DNA of 64,000 nt from Ophiodon elongatus (GCA_016806645.1 JACSYO010001581.1:1291001-1355000), one strand, 5' to 3'. Positions 35,600 through 49,210 are shown, counted from the stretch's first letter. Translations and numbers: made by a program. Notes: a model not told the origin generated them from the sequence alone.

Positions 35600-35899
35600 A
35601 CTGGCTCAGTGGTGGAGCGGGTCAATCAGAGGATCGGCGGTTCAATCCCCAGCTCTGCTAGTCCATGTCGACTTGTCCTTTGGCAAGACACTTCCAAAAT
35701 TACCTCAAATTGCTCCCGGAGTCTGTGCCATAGGTGTGTAAATAAGTATGAATGTTCGATAGTCCTGATGGGTAGGTATCACCTTGCATGGTAGCTCCTC
35801 CCATCAGTGTGTGAATGGGTGAATGATGACACGTGTTAAAGAGCTTTAAGTGGTCGGAAGACTAGAAAAGCGTTGTACAAGTACAGTCCATTTACCATG
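35600..35899 (+). mobile_element. tRNA-derived teleost SINE (near full length)
   Basis: The A-box-like GGCTCAGTGGTGGAGCGGGT and B-box GGTTCAATCCC (35639) are spaced as in tRNA-derived SINEs. The body includes CCTTTGGCAAGACACTTCC and the tail GTACAAGTACAGTCCATTTA. It is the best preserved of three related copies in the window. Confidence 0.85.
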
Positions 35900-38080
35900 T
35901 CAGTATCACGCTTGCAGAAATGCGCAAATGGTTAACATTGTGAAGTGGTAGGTTATGTTTAGGAGAACAAACTACTTGGTTAGTTAGGAAAAGATCATGG
36001 TTTGTGTTATAATGATAGCGTAAAAACGTAACGTAAATAAACAACAGTGGCCCGAAGTGGACTTTCCTGCCTGTTGCACTCGTTACTATACAACTTAACT
36101 TTCAATCACGGTCGCTTGCTCTGGTTGTACTGTGTGTTACTTGCTCTAACTGAATGCAACCCCACACATTTAAATAAAGACCAGTACTTGGCCATTACAT
36201 GTTGCTGTGCCATAGAAGAAGAAGCCCTTATATTACACTATCCACTTGAGTTACAATCCGTAAATGCTGAACTGGTCCGCAAACAAAAATCAAGGTAAAG
36301 CCCATTTGTTGAAAGGAATGCAGAGACAGCAGGGAGAGGACATCAGCATACAGAGCATTGCGTTCTCTCACACACAGCTCTCATTAGATCATGAGTTATG
36401 CTGATGGCTAGGTCCTGGTTCATGTCAGAACCTCTTTCTCTATCTTTTCTCAGCCGTTGCTGCATTTCACATGAAGGGAGCCTCTTCACAGAAAGCGTCC
36501 ACTCAAATCAACAGATCACCAGCCGGTTATCTTGAAATCCTGAGCCATAACCTGCCTGATGATGGTGATTAGACATTCATTTAGCTGTCAAAGTACAGTT
36601 TCGGTCACTAGTGTTCTTGAATGGGATTTGCTTAAAGGGCCATACCAGTATTTTTGGTAATTGTATATATGTATAGTCTTCCTTTTTGCTGACCCTTTTC
36701 AAATGAACGCTGTGAGGTTTTTAACGTGTCGATTGGCTTTCATTGATTTCAATATGGCATTAAAAATAAATTGGCTGAGTCTTGACACTTGTTTGAGTTG
36801 GGTAAATCCTCGCAGGGAACATGAAGTCTGCATTACTTTTTGTGGAGGTTGATTTCTTTGTCAAACCTCTTTGTTAAATTTCAAGAGGATCGACAAAGTA
36901 CAGAAACTAATAGAAACCAATGGCTGCCTGGAATGACTATATCTAAAAATCTAAAACACATCAGCATGTTTTGCAAAATGGTTAGCTTAAATATAAAGTA
37001 TGTGATTTGCAGTTAGTAGGATAAAACATGCAAAACCACTGGTATGGGAACCTTGTGTCCTAGCGATTAGGCTCATATGCTACTTAATGTTTGAGGGAAA
37101 TATAATTGCTGCCTGGATTATGTTCACTCGCAATGTTTTTTCCAGAGAAGGAAGCCTACGCTCTTGTTCAGGGAGATGGTCAGTGTGGAGGCTGTATGTA
37201 CAAAGTGCAGGACTTTGATAGCTGAGACCAGAGTCTAGCGTGTGGGAAGGGTTAGGCAACAAAATCGAAATGCTTTGATTAAGGAAGGATTGTGGTTTGC
37301 TTTAATGTAAATAAAGAATAAACATCATGTGCTTAAAAAATACAAATAAAAGGTTTGGGGGGCATTACGTTTCTCTCCAAATGTATTTGCTGTTGCTTTG
37401 TAGAATTTAACCATAAATTCCAAAACACGTAGGGTTGTTTAAATTTAGCGTTCTGTAATAACCAAATGGACAATGTTTGCAATATGTGAAAATAGAACGT
37501 TAATGACTGTGTAGTTTGCAAAATTGCCAAAAAGGTAAAAGGTCCAAACATTTCTTTTTTCTTGCGAGATCATTTATTTGAACATCAGTAAGCACTGACA
37601 ACAGAAGAACACAGTGCACAGTTTTACACATCGGTCATATTCTAAATGTGGCTGTTACTAAATAATGCCACAAAAATAAAAAAAAGAGAATTTGTACACA
37701 TATCTGTGACCATTTGTGATCTCTTCATCTTTAAATAGTGGTGAGAGAGCAGAAGTGGACTGCTGCTGGGGCCAACCATATCTGTAAAGAACACAAACAA
37801 AGTTTGAACTAGTTTTGCAGTTTGGAATGCTGTAAACAACAGTAAAAGTTTAAAGTAAAGTACTCTTGACATTAAAAGGAAAAGTAACATAAGTTTACAC
37901 CAGAGATCCCAGACTTCAGTTTAATAGTTCAAGTTTTTTTGGTCAAAGCCTTAATAGTACATTAAAGGGCCGGGCAGGCATATTAGAATTTATGTTATCT
38001 AACTTTCCACATAAAACCCCAGTCAATCTCATTATAGAGAAGCAAAGTTGAAGTCCCTCATGGAGCACACGTTAACCAGG
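35900..38080. other. 3' flank with possible regulatory texture
   Basis: Mostly AT-rich. 36300-36590 is more balanced, with CTCATTAGATCATGAGTTAT and GGTGATTAGACATTCATTTA, and might be a conserved element. No exon was recognised. Confidence 0.35.
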
Positions 38081-38480
38081 CTGAGTATGTATCTCCAGTG
38101 AGAGGACCTGGGCCTGCAGTCCATCTGGAAGTCATTGACTGGAGATCTGGCCATTCCCTTCTCCCCTGCGTCGCACTGCCCTTCCCTACTGTCTACCCAT
38201 AATCCCATCTAACAGCCGCCTGGGCTTGGCTGGCCCATTCCGACACACTGACGGGCTTAACTCGGCCGTCTTGTAAAAAAGAAAAAGCCTGGTTTTTCGG
38301 CAAGGCACTCCAAAAAGACACTTTAAATATCTGAAGGGGATTTAATATCAAGTCCATTAGGGATTTTCTCGAGCCCTGTAAATTGTCAATTAGCGGATAA
38401 TTCTGATTTGATCCACATGCAGAGATCTGCAATGGAAAGGACGAGGAGAGGCCGGGAGTTTTACATCAGATTACCATCCA
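38080..38480. promoter_or_regulatory. Candidate downstream tbx4 enhancer
   Basis: A 400-bp block 4.6-5.0 kb after the tbx4 stop codon, with GATTTAATATCAAGTCCATT, CAATTAGCGGATAATTCTGA and TTTGATCCACATGCAGAGAT. Dense TAAT/ATTA cores next to GC-rich segments and the lack of repeat character suggest a homeodomain-bound enhancer. Mammalian hindlimb enhancer B also lies downstream of Tbx4. Homology is untested. Confidence 0.3.
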
Positions 38481-38489
38481 TGTCCCACA

Positions 38490-40830
38490 AGCACAGCGTG
38501 ACATTGTGCATTAACAGAAGTAAAGGATAGTGAACATGCTAAGGTGTTTCAAGTATTCTTTCTTTTTATCCTTCATAAAAATGATTAATTGTGGACAGGA
38601 AAACCAGATGAACACAACCTCCACAGATGGATTACCAACAGTGGGCACTGCTCAGGAGAGTGGGAGGCTCGGGGCCCGGGCCAAAAGGGCACGCTGTGGG
38701 TTCAAAGCTCTGGTGGAGGGACATTAAACTGTGTTTGTGTCCCTTGATCAAACATACAGCTGGTTGGCAGCAGTATAAACCAAAGCTAAATCTGCTGTAT
38801 AAAACAGGATCCCTACATTTCAAAATGGCTTTGGATAAAAGCATCTGTAAAAACTAAAAATCATTACAAGAGAGGAAAGTGGCACAAATTATTTACTTTT
38901 AGTTGGACAAAAACATTTTATTTTGGAAAAACTCACATTCTTTGGAAGTGACGTACAATGTCAGCAGAGCAGAGAGAGACGGACACGAGGTACAAAATGT
39001 TGTCTATGGACTTTCAAATGAAACAATACAAACCCAAACTACTATCAAAAGCAACAGTAAAGTACAGCATGCAGATTCTCCACACTAGTTTGTGGAGAAA
39101 TACAGTGAAATATTGCAGATGGCGAAACAAAGAGAGCCATGCTCTGCCTCCTCTAAGCTGGGCCATAAATTAGCAGGAGTTTTGGAGGAAAAATGTTCTG
39201 AAAGGTTTCATGAAATGCTTGTGAAATCAAAACTAAGGCGTGGTTGTGAGTGTTAACCCCTATCTGCATTTGCATTTCATGATCTATGATATGCTATTTT
39301 TTCTAGTGTTGTCTGAGTAAGAAAATGAAGGATTTGTGTTAACACATGAAGCAATCTGAAGAGATTGAGAGCTGATTGACCACAACAACCTTTATGCCAA
39401 AACTACTGTATGAAAAATGACTGAAAGAACACATTACATTAAACAAACAACTTCACACACTGTAGAAATCGATTGACCGTTGGCAGAGAGGGAGTGTCTG
39501 CACCATCCCTCTGTGAAGGGCCTGCCAGTAGTTTCAGCAGCGAGAACAAGCAGAGAAATGTGGCTTATTACGAGGCCCATTCACATTTGTATCTGAATGA
39601 ATGTATGATATCTGTAGAAATAGCTAACGCATATTTTTTTAAAGTCAAAGAAGCCCTGAAGGCCAGATTGTTGTGGGAGAACCAAACTTCTCTCGGACAT
39701 TTCTGGTGATGATCTAGCTGGTATGACAGATGGATCATGCCATACGTACATACATATACATATGTTCCTCTCTGGGAAAGTCTGATTCTGAATATGTGCA
39801 GTGTATGGCTATTATGACAAACTGATCAAATAATACTGCAAACACACCTGCTGTGTGTACAGCTACAAAAGTGAAATATTTCATGACATGTTATGGTCCG
39901 TGTTACTAACAATGCAGCATTGTGTTTGAAGAGACGATGCTAGCAAAGTAAAAAAGTACTATTATCCAGTATTTAGCCAGTGTTTTGAGCTCCCATTCTT
40001 TGTTTTGACCCCGGCTTCCCATTTATTGTCACACATCTCTCTTAACAACGCCCAACACACATTTGAACCACTGCTACTAGCCAGAAATCAGAAATCTTAA
40101 ACCTTTCCAAACAAAACTAGCTAACGAGCACGTAGACTTTAGCAACTGAACCAGACTTGTTAACCAATTTAACATTATTCAACTGTTTAAAACAAGTTGG
40201 GAAGAAAGCCAAGTTATGTCAAGTCATCCAACCTGAATATGCTACCATGTGACTTGACATGGGGGTGTGTTCACAGCGTTTCCAAAACATAACTAAGAGC
40301 AGCCTTTGTGAAATACCATTTGAATGTTAATATGATCCTGAACACAGTTTAGCCCATTTAGCCTATTCAGGCAATGTTATGTGTTTTGGGCAGCTCTGAT
40401 AGATAGCCTCGTGGTTCATTCGCACGATGATACACATACAGACTAACACAGTTAAGACGGACAGTGACAGTTGGGGACTTAGACAGCATTCTGCCCAGTG
40501 GCAAGTCTCTGGGCGGAATTCGCGCTTGTGAACTTTGGTTCCGCACTACCCATAAACATTTCTTTTGCGTTTGCTCGAAAAAATTAACTATGACTGAACA
40601 AATAATTCCTTTTGAAGGATATCCGTCTGTAGATGGAGCTCCTCCACACATGGATTCTATAAGGAAAGACAAAGGCTGCCAGTAGACCTCTTTTGAAACC
40701 TGCATGTCAGAGCAGGTAAAGCTAAACAAGATGACTAACAACCAAAACAGCCTAAAACTCAACTGATAGACATTCATACCTTTAGGAAGATGTTTCTCAG
40801 ATATGAAGTCTATTCTGGCTGTACATTGAA
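38490..40830. other. 3' flank, nothing firmly recognised
   Basis: AT-rich DNA with scattered short open frames lacking homology, splice sites or codon bias. No repeat named. Confidence 0.35.
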
Positions 40831-40835
40831 CTAGA

Positions 40836-41700
40836 AGTAGGGCTGCCCCCTCTTCGTCGACTAATTGGCCGTTTTGATCTTCGTCGACTAAGATCTCTTT
40901 GCAGAGATGGGGAGTCTAGTCTGCAACTTGGACTCGACTCCAGGCGGCAACCTCTGATTCTGACAAGTGAAGCCAATGCAGAAGTGCCTTAAACTTGCAT
41001 TCTCTCTAATGTCCAGCAGGGGGCGACTCCTCTGGTTGTATAGAAGTCTACTTATACTTGATTTATTCCCTCAGTAAACGTTGTAAACATGAGTTTATGG
41101 TCTCAATCTCTAGTTTCAAGACTTCTTCAACACAGCATGATGTTCATTTAGTAAATTATGGTCCATTTAGAGTCAAACAGACCATAAAGCAGAGTATGCT
41201 TTAGGGCGGGCTACCTTGTGATTGACAGGTCGCTACCAGATAAATATACGGCGTCTCTACATCACTACTCCGCAGTCAAAATCTGGTTACTTCCATTAAC
41301 TGGTTGCAAAAAAAACAAGATAGCAATGACCAAAATGCCGAACCCGAGGCTTCAAATATACAGTCTATGCTGGAGTGGCACTTAAGTTGCCCACACAGTG
41401 ACTTGAGACTTGACTTGAGACTAGTTCTCAAAAGACCAGAGACTTGACTCAGACTTGAAATTTAGGTCTCTTGAACAATCATTCATCAGCACATCAGCAC
41501 ATCATTCTTCGCACTGGTGATACACCGGATCCAGCTCTTATCTCCGACAGCCAGCTGATAGCAGACTGCACACACCGCTGCTGTACCCACACAGCCCCGC
41601 CTGCTCTCACTCACTGTGCCGTCTGCACGTCACTCGCCTTGTTCGCTCCGGTTGGATATAATAATTTGCGTGTCATTATAATACTATTACTATCTTGGTA
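40836..41700. mobile_element. Mosaic of nested teleost DNA-transposon and repeat fragments
   Basis: The left end TAGGGCTGCCCCCTCTTCGT followed by CGACTAATTGGCCGTTTTGA is typical of a teleost hAT-like terminus. It is interrupted at about 40910-40960 and 41390-41465 by DNA rich in GACTTGAGACT/GACTTGACT words. At about 40990-41370 is a repeat beginning near CCAGCAGGGGGCGACTCC and including TTGTGATTGACAGGTCGC. 41466-41640 has the look of the original hAT-like element resuming. Family assignments come from memory of teleost repeats. Confidence 0.55.
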
Positions 41701-41709
41701 TTAATTACC

Positions 41710-43940
41710 AAGAAAATCTAGGTTTGGCCAGTTTCATAATGAACCGAAAATATATTTACACTTCAATCTCCGCGTGGACGAGACATGCTTTGTGGGTGTG
41801 ACTATTTTGCAGTGACATCACCATTGTGTTTATGATTAAATCTTTACAAGAGAACCAAATTGTTTACGAGAGCACAACGTTCTTCAGAGATAGACCTCTT
41901 AATTTTGCTCTCAAAGTGCACCAGTTTAAATAGGCCTTGTTATAATTATCTTTAAATATATATATGTATATATATTTTTTAAGTTATGCCCCCAATTTTT
42001 CCTGTGGTATTGGAAATATTATATTCAATACTAATATTGATATCAGAGTGAGGTCTGACTGCCCTCAGGTTCCTTTTGGATCGTCTGTCTTTTTTTGAAA
42101 ATGCATTTATGCATGTCAGGTTGGGGTAAGTTTTCCTTTTGGATCAGATCCAGGCCTCTACTTTCACATCTGTCTGTTGTGCATTGTTTGCAATTCATCA
42201 GCCTTGTTGTACTTTGCAGGAACTGTTCTTTGGCTCTGAACGTTCACTTAGGAAGCAGAAGGAAACTGCTAGCCTAGCCTAACAAGGTACTGTGTTATGC
42301 TAAATAAGAGTTTTTTTAAGAACAAAGGACCCAAAGGTTTGATCTGATAATGGGGGCAACACAAGGAAGATACAATTAGAAAAAAGAAAGTGAATTTGTA
42401 TTAACTTAGTAATTATCACAATGTGATTAAATTGTTATCGTGCTTTGCTTCATCATCTCAACATCTGATTTTCTCTAAAAAGAATAGTTCGGCATTTTTG
42501 GGAAGAACGCGTACGCACTTTCTTAGCAATAATTAGAAGGTAAAAAAGGTTAAAAGATTGTATTTAAGTTTTGATGGCAGTTTGCAGTTTAACAACACAG
42601 ACAGGCTATCTGTGTGAAATGTTAACATGAAAATACATATGTGTAAAAATACTGGAAAACAATAGTGTCTCACGCTGATGAGTCAGAATTAGTTACATTG
42701 CCTCCACTGATCTTGTTATAGAAACTGAACCTTTGACCCTGACCTACTTGAGGATAAATCATGCAAGCTACTGACCCATGTTCTGGAAATGTGCTGTTTT
42801 TGCACCAGGGAAAGCAGCACCAAACCAGGAACACATTCAAACAGTAGACTATACACATTTAAGTTATACATGAGTTCCACTATACTGTGGTGGGACAGAA
42901 GCCCATATTGGGGACATTTATCAGTCTGAGCTGAATTACTGCCGATATGGTGTGATGTCCGTGGCTGACGATCATTTACCGAGCTTCAGGTAAGGGCATA
43001 ATTCCCAAAGGATTAATATTTGTGAGGGTTTGAACGAGGTTTGACTGCTTTGTAATTGCGGATCCACCTTAACCGTTGTCATTACTGTTCAAATCAATCA
43101 AATTGAACTCAAGTTAAACAGCGTTTTCCTCTTGGCCCTCCTATCTGGTTATTTACTGTTTGGCTTTTACTTATATATTGTTAACTACATCACATTTGGA
43201 GGTGAAAGAGTAATGAAAGGGTAAATGTCAATGTCAAGTATTATTGTTAACAATAACTCCTTCTTCTTGTACCACCGTTTGATAAGAAAGGTAAAATCGG
43301 TCAAACAACTACTGTTGTTGGCCAATCTGACTCTTAAATGACTGACATCACCACTGGATGCTGCTTGTTCTGCTCTACCTTCTGGTCTTGATTACAATCT
43401 TCAATGACAACAAAGGTGAAGCATAGTTCACTTGCTACATGCTAATGATGGAAAACTTGTTAAAAAAGACAAAAAAAACCCAAAAAGAAAACAATTAACC
43501 ATGACCAAAATGTTTCTCAATAACACGCCTGCCTCGCCATCAACCCCATGAGCTCTGAGATGCACCCTTTGGAACCCTAATTATTTATTTTAACCCGCTC
43601 AGCCCTCTTTCACCTCTGGCTGGAGTCTATTTGATGTCTGGCTTTCTAGGCAAGCACACACAAAGACCTAAACCCCTGCACCCCCACAACAACCACATTC
43701 ATCCAGGCTAAGTGGGTCCTTTCAAAGTGTGTGCCCCTGTTTTACAAACTCCACGAGGTAAAGGAAACTTCCTCCCATGTATTCGCTCTGAAAGGTATTC
43801 GAATTGTTGTTCACCCACTGGCAGTAGACCGATCTCGAGCTCTCAAAGCTTATTTCACCAGTTACAAATGACGTCGCTGATGAACAGGGAAAAAACAGAC
43901 TCCAGACTGCTGCTGTTCTCCCAGGAAGGTGGTATGACAT
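41710..43940. other. 3' flank, nothing recognised
   Basis: AT-rich, with a short TATATA tract at about 41957-41974. No exon or named repeat found. Confidence 0.35.
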
Positions 43941-43946
43941 CACACG

Positions 43947-43947
43947 C

Positions 43948-44003
<56 letters not shown>
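43947..44003. repeat. (CA)n microsatellite
   Basis: A CA run of about 57 bp with two early CG interruptions. Confidence 0.97.
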
Positions 44004-44009
<6 letters not shown>

Positions 44010-45310
44010 CAAATAGGTCGAGGAGACGTGGAACTGCATGGTAAGGGTGCACTGAGACAATGAGGCTTGGGAGAAGGAGGATCTCCTCTTGGAGTACCTC
44101 TACCCTCTACTGGCTGAAATGTGTTAAATCAAATAAGGTTGAATTTTAATTTTTGAGGTGGAGGATCTGCATTTGTCTTTGATGGATGACAAAATGTCCC
44201 AGTATCTATATTTAAGCACGGTCTGAATAATAAGCAATAGATTTAATTAGATATTTTCAGCATGAATAACTTATTTTATTCCATTATTTTAGTACTATTT
44301 TCTCACTTGGCACTAGTGGTATCTGTCCATTCATATTTGGAGTTTTAATTGAGATACTGACTGAGACACCTACCCAAAGAGCTTTATCCAACCCTTTTCA
44401 TGGAATCAAAATCTCCTTTAAGTCGTATGTGGTATCTTGAAAAAAATATTAAATATATTTAGAAAAACAGATTTTCCAAGGCAGTGCATATAAAGAATAC
44501 TGCTATTAAATACTTTACCCAGTTTTAGCTTTGTTGATTGTTGTGAATGTTGTTTAAACTACTCGGAGGTCATGAATAATAATTTTCCCCCTCGTTTTAG
44601 CCCAATGAAAAACTGCATGACCTCATTTTTAACCCCAATATCATATTGTATTTGGAGAAAACAAAACACCTAAAGAGCCAGTTAAACAGCGATCCAGCCG
44701 GGTCAAGTAAAGGTTGGACTTAAGAGTACAGAACAGATTACTGAGATGTTTGTCCTCTATTAGGTCTGAAATCACAATGCTCAGAGCAGGCTCCTTAGAG
44801 CCTCATCTTTAGCTGCCGGCCTGGTCCGGATCAAGTATTTAGTTTGATAAGTACGGTTTACCGGGGATCAAATGCTGCTGAGGGGCAGGTTAGCCAAAGG
44901 AGGAACTATCCTTCTAAAGGTGATTAAGTACCTAAAGAAAGGCTGGGTGAGAGGCGTAAGACAACTAAGTTCATCATTTTGCACGCTCTAGGCATGTAGG
45001 CTCATAATGGGATCAAACAACACAAGAGTCCAACCTGCTCCCTCTGCTCTCACAGTGCACATAACAATGTTACATACAGTGTAGTCAAATAACACGGGGA
45101 CACGTTCCCAGTGAGGCTGGATTCATGTCTTCTGTTGCTTCTGAATCTTCTTCTGAATCTTCTTCTGATTACATTTGCTATCTGTAGTTGTCTCCAGCTT
45201 ATCATGTCACGACAATGAGAGCCAACAGGTAATAAACTAGATTCACTGACTAAACCAAAGCTTCTCACTTCTTCCACTCCTTATACACATTCCAGGCTTC
45301 TGAACTGTCA
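44010..45310. other. 3' flank, nothing recognised
   Basis: No exon or named repeat found. A short TTCTTCTGAATC duplication lies at about 45140-45167. Confidence 0.35.
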
Positions 45311-45773
45311 CACTTTCAGAGTTTATGTTTGATAATCCTCAAATGACCAAATTACTGATTTTATCAAGCGCGTTTTATTTTCCATCCTATTTTCATTTCT
45401 GCAATTTTTCTCATGATTTCATGCATCCTATGTACTGATGTATATGTGCATGCTACAAATACAGGTACTTTATTTTTGTATCTCTATCATTGTGATCAGT
45501 TGTTGGTAGATTTGGGAGTAAAGCTGGTGGTGTGTGTTCTGAGAACCACCTACACACTGGGTGTTTGTTACGGGGCAGTTTTCTGGCTGTAGCCGACACA
45601 TAAGACCGGCAGTGAGGTACACCCGATGGAAGACCTTGTGAGGTGGCTGAAGAACACCTGTAGTAACTAGTAATAAATTAGGAGGGTTCTGTTTGGTTCT
45701 GGCCTCAGACGCCCTTTGAATTGTGCACAAGACGACAAACTTTCAGAGTTTATGTTAATAAGTCTCAAATGAC
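45311..45773. repeat. Pair of 36-bp direct repeats flanking about 390 bp
   Basis: ACTTTCAGAGTTTATGTT at about 45312 recurs at about 45739. Each is followed by near-identical CTCAAATGACC after a short variable part. The enclosed 390 bp has no known repeat or gene signature. Confidence 0.7.
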
Positions 45774-45779
45774 CTCTTA

Positions 45780-48650
45780 GTTTGTGCTTCACCGACTTTA
45801 AAAAAAGGTCAGGCCATTTACGAAACATGTGTTATGAAAAGGGAAAGGAAACGTCCTCGTAGTGCTGGTCAAAAATAATTCCCAACAATGTTGTTCAAAT
45901 TAAATCTTGGAGAGGAATCGTAAAGAATGCAAAGACTAGATTGCCCTTTCAGAAATACCATCGATCTTTGTTACACTGACACCAAAAACTCAGAAAATCA
46001 CAGCAAACTTTCCCTCCTTGACCCTCAAGTGAGATCTCAAACAGCGCATCAATTATGCAGAGCACCAAGGTGCCAATAACTTCAAGAGAAGCCTTGTCAT
46101 TTAAGCCTGTAAATAATGATTACTTATGCTACATCTTGATTTGCATTAATTTCCTAATGAATACAACAAAACCTCAGCTCTAATGCTAAGCAACTAAGGT
46201 GTAAAAAGAAAACAGGCCTTGCCCTTGCAATGCAATCTCAGTCAATCTGGACACCAGGTGTCCTTACAGCAGGTGTTGGATTGGATTACCAGTTCGCCTT
46301 TTCAGGACACAGGTCTGTGTGAGTGTGCAGTAAGAGGACTAAGAACAGGTAAGAAAGGTAAACTTGGGGATTTGAGTCCTCAGCTCCGTCTCTAAAGAGT
46401 CTTAGCAGGTGATTTGTGGCTCATCCCCTTGAGGCTTAGGCTGTGACGATCTGACAAAGCTCGACCACCAAATCAGGTGTCTACTTAACGCAGTGCGGCC
46501 AGGTTGATCGGGGAAATGGCTAAGAAACGGGTCGCACATCCTTTTAGTGTAGCTGTTTGAAAGGGTATTTAAAGGGTGATCCCATTATGTTGGATTGAAA
46601 GCTCCATGATGTGTTCCAAAACAGGTCCAGGAAGGATTCTGACAGCCGCTCTTGGCAGGAAACAGTTACAGAACACATGCTAACCTGTACCAAGGGTGTT
46701 TACATCATGTAGGGAGCAGTAAACTGCAGTTGTGTTGGTCTGAGAGAAGGATCAGCAGATGTCACAGGACCTATTTGCAGACGACAGGACTTTCCGTGCT
46801 GCTCACACTTCAAGACGATTTGTGTTCCAATCTGTTGTCATGTTGACATTGGGGCGCCCAGACGCCCTACTTAGGTGATCTTACACGAGGTGTCCCGATT
46901 GCAATATCATTCCAGCTGGAGTGATCCATAACTGGAGCAAATGCTTGTGATATTTAACATTGTGCATGAAGACCTCTGGTTTGCTCACGTCCGTCTTTGT
47001 AGCCTGACGAGGCACAGAGCGGTACGGTGTTTGGAAAAGAGATCTTAAAAGAGGACACTGCCTACTTTCACATCTCCACACATCCGGCCCGTGAGCACGA
47101 CTATCGGATTGTTTGCTTTGTACATTTTTTTTATTTGAAGCAACCCCTTCACCCAGTCTTCATTCCAGTATCAAAAAAAGGGGTTTCACACTTGTTAGAC
47201 TGTCCTGTAGTCCGCATTGGACTTCGAGGGCATGTTCCTGACACGAAACAAAGTGGATGGCATCTTCACTGCAGATTAACAGGATTATTTGAGTGTTACA
47301 TGATTTCCGGAGAAGAAAGAACGTAGGGTCACGCAGTGGAAGCAACGAGTTTCAGTGTCTCCAGTGTAAAAAGCCTTTTTAGAGCATGGCTGGTCTCACT
47401 TGTGCGAACCAGCCATCTGTCCTTTATCATCTCAAGTGATTGTTTAGAGACTTGTCATGTAGCCCTTGGCTCCTATCATGAGGTAGCGAAGGCAAAACAA
47501 GGTGAGTGATTATCATCGCCAGGGCCAGGAAGGGCGGGCAACCGCAGTGGATCTTATCACGATCATCTTCCAGTCCCCTTTCCTCGTGACCTAAACTCAT
47601 TTGCACCTCCTCTCCTTCTGGGCCCAGAGCCTCATGTCTGATGTGAGAGGATGACACCTCCCCTTCCGTTGCCTACTTCCTACAGGCCCCACTCCTCATT
47701 AAATGAACTCTAAACAAGCGCAATTACAGTTAGTGGGCTGGATAGGATCTGTGTCCTCTTTCTGCCATGGGAAAACATCCCCTCACCCCGCAAACACACT
47801 TTCTCCTGATGTTTCTGCTTCGTGGACGCAAGGGTGTATCAGATTCTAACAGCTTTAACTGTACGCGTTTCCTGACACCACACGTCTTCAATCGTTTTCA
47901 ACAAGGTGCCGAATGAAAGGTTTTTTCCTGTGAAGACGTCAGAGTGTAGGAGCTGCTATCTCAGATGACTTAGATAGCACAAGCATGGAGCCAAAGTTTG
48001 CTATCACTGGCCCTCATGTCACATAAACATACACAGCCCAAACAATAACAAGCAGCATTACTGATAGCACAAACAACATCCTGATATAATTACACAATCA
48101 GGAAATTAACAAGACAGTGTGTCTGCTGCAGCAGGATCATGCACCTTACACAGTATGTGAGAGAGGATGTGTGGGAGACGGAAGGAGGGGTTGAACACCA
48201 CTTTGAGTGCAGGTTCCCTGAGGTGCATCCACACAGATACCCCGTGGCTGGGTCTGGAGATGACCGCAGGGATAGCCACTAGTGGTGGAAGAAATATTCA
48301 GATGCATTACCGAATGGCGCATTTTAAATATCAAAAGGTATCATGCGGACAGAGTCATCCCTTCCTGTGTTAGAGGGTGGGATTATTATTACTGCTGCAT
48401 TAAAAGTGAAAGGTTCACATGAAAGATACTTGATTCATTTGAGTAACATGCACTTTTTATTATGTATATCTGAGATTTCTGTAAACATTCAGGAGGAAAA
48501 TTTAATCAAAAGGCTCAATCCTCTGACATTCTCTACCAACACTTCTGACACGTCTAAAAAAATCCAAACTTTAAAGGTCCTTGATTCTATGGCTTGATTG
48601 ATGTTCTTGTATCACTATTGCTGTCTTGAAAGTTGGTCAGTTAGTCCAAC
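45780..48650. other. 3' flank, nothing recognised
   Basis: Composition is more balanced at about 46200-47700 than elsewhere in the flank, but no exon, splice-flanked open frame or named repeat could be supported. Confidence 0.35.
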
Positions 48651-48659
48651 AACTCAATC

Positions 48660-48790
48660 CAAATCAGGACAACCCCCCCAACTACTTGCTAAATTGCTGT
48701 GAGATCTGGTATGGGTGCTGGTATGGGTGCTGGTATGGGTGCTCATTGTCCGAGGAGGATGTTTCTTAATAACTTTGGTGACCTTTTCTT
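48660..48790. repeat. Dispersed teleost repeat fragment with internal 12-mer triplication
   Basis: CATTGTCCGAGGAGGATG followed by TTCTTAATAACTTTGGTGAC resembles a widespread teleost repeat. Inside, a 12-mer GGTATGGGTGCT occurs three times in tandem at about 48707-48742. Confidence 0.45.
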
Positions 48791-48860
48791 TAGCTTCACA
48801 ATCAGGCTGAATTTCTCCACAAAAATCGTGGCACAAAAAAAGAACAATGATATCTGGCAT

Positions 48861-49095
48861 CATGGTTGTGTAGTGATTAGTTCTGCCGCCTCACGGCAAG
48901 AGGGGTCCGGGTTCGATCCCTGGCTGGACGGCCCTTTTATGTGGGTTCTCTCCAGGTTCTCCTGCTTCCTCCCACAGTCCAAAGACATGCAGCTTAGATT
49001 AATTGATGACTCTAAATAGCCTGGCGACCTGTCCAGGGTGTGCCCTGCCTTTGCCCGATGACAGCTGGGATCGACTCCAGCCTCCTCCAACTGTT
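48861..49095 (+). mobile_element. tRNA-like teleost dispersed repeat
   Basis: GTTGTGTAGTGATTAG with GGGTTCGATCCC at 48909 mimic tRNA A and B boxes. These are followed by the characteristic GGGTTCTCTCCAGGTTCTCC, CTTCCTCCCACAGTCCAAAG and CCTGGCGACCTGTCCAGGGT segments of a very common teleost repeat. It is not a functional tRNA because no cloverleaf or acceptor stem closes. Confidence 0.75.
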
Positions 49096-49210
49096 TCTAT
49101 CCCCGCCCAGTCTCCTCCAATGAAAGCAGCTAGCAGAACTAGCTGCCAAGTCGGCAAAGCTGACTTTGCCTCACTTCAGGCTATCCTCCAAAGCCACTCC
49201 CCCAAAATTA

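Noticed and set aside
35600..35675. tRNA gene
   Set aside because: It is the tRNA-like head of a SINE. Related copies at 28010 and 56493 share the non-tRNA tail.
40367..40777. 136-codon open frame on the - strand
   Set aside because: No recognisable domain; it ends beside repeat sequence and looks like chance.
48861..48935. tRNA gene
   Set aside because: Only A- and B-box-like words are present. No cloverleaf can be closed, and the downstream body is a dispersed repeat.
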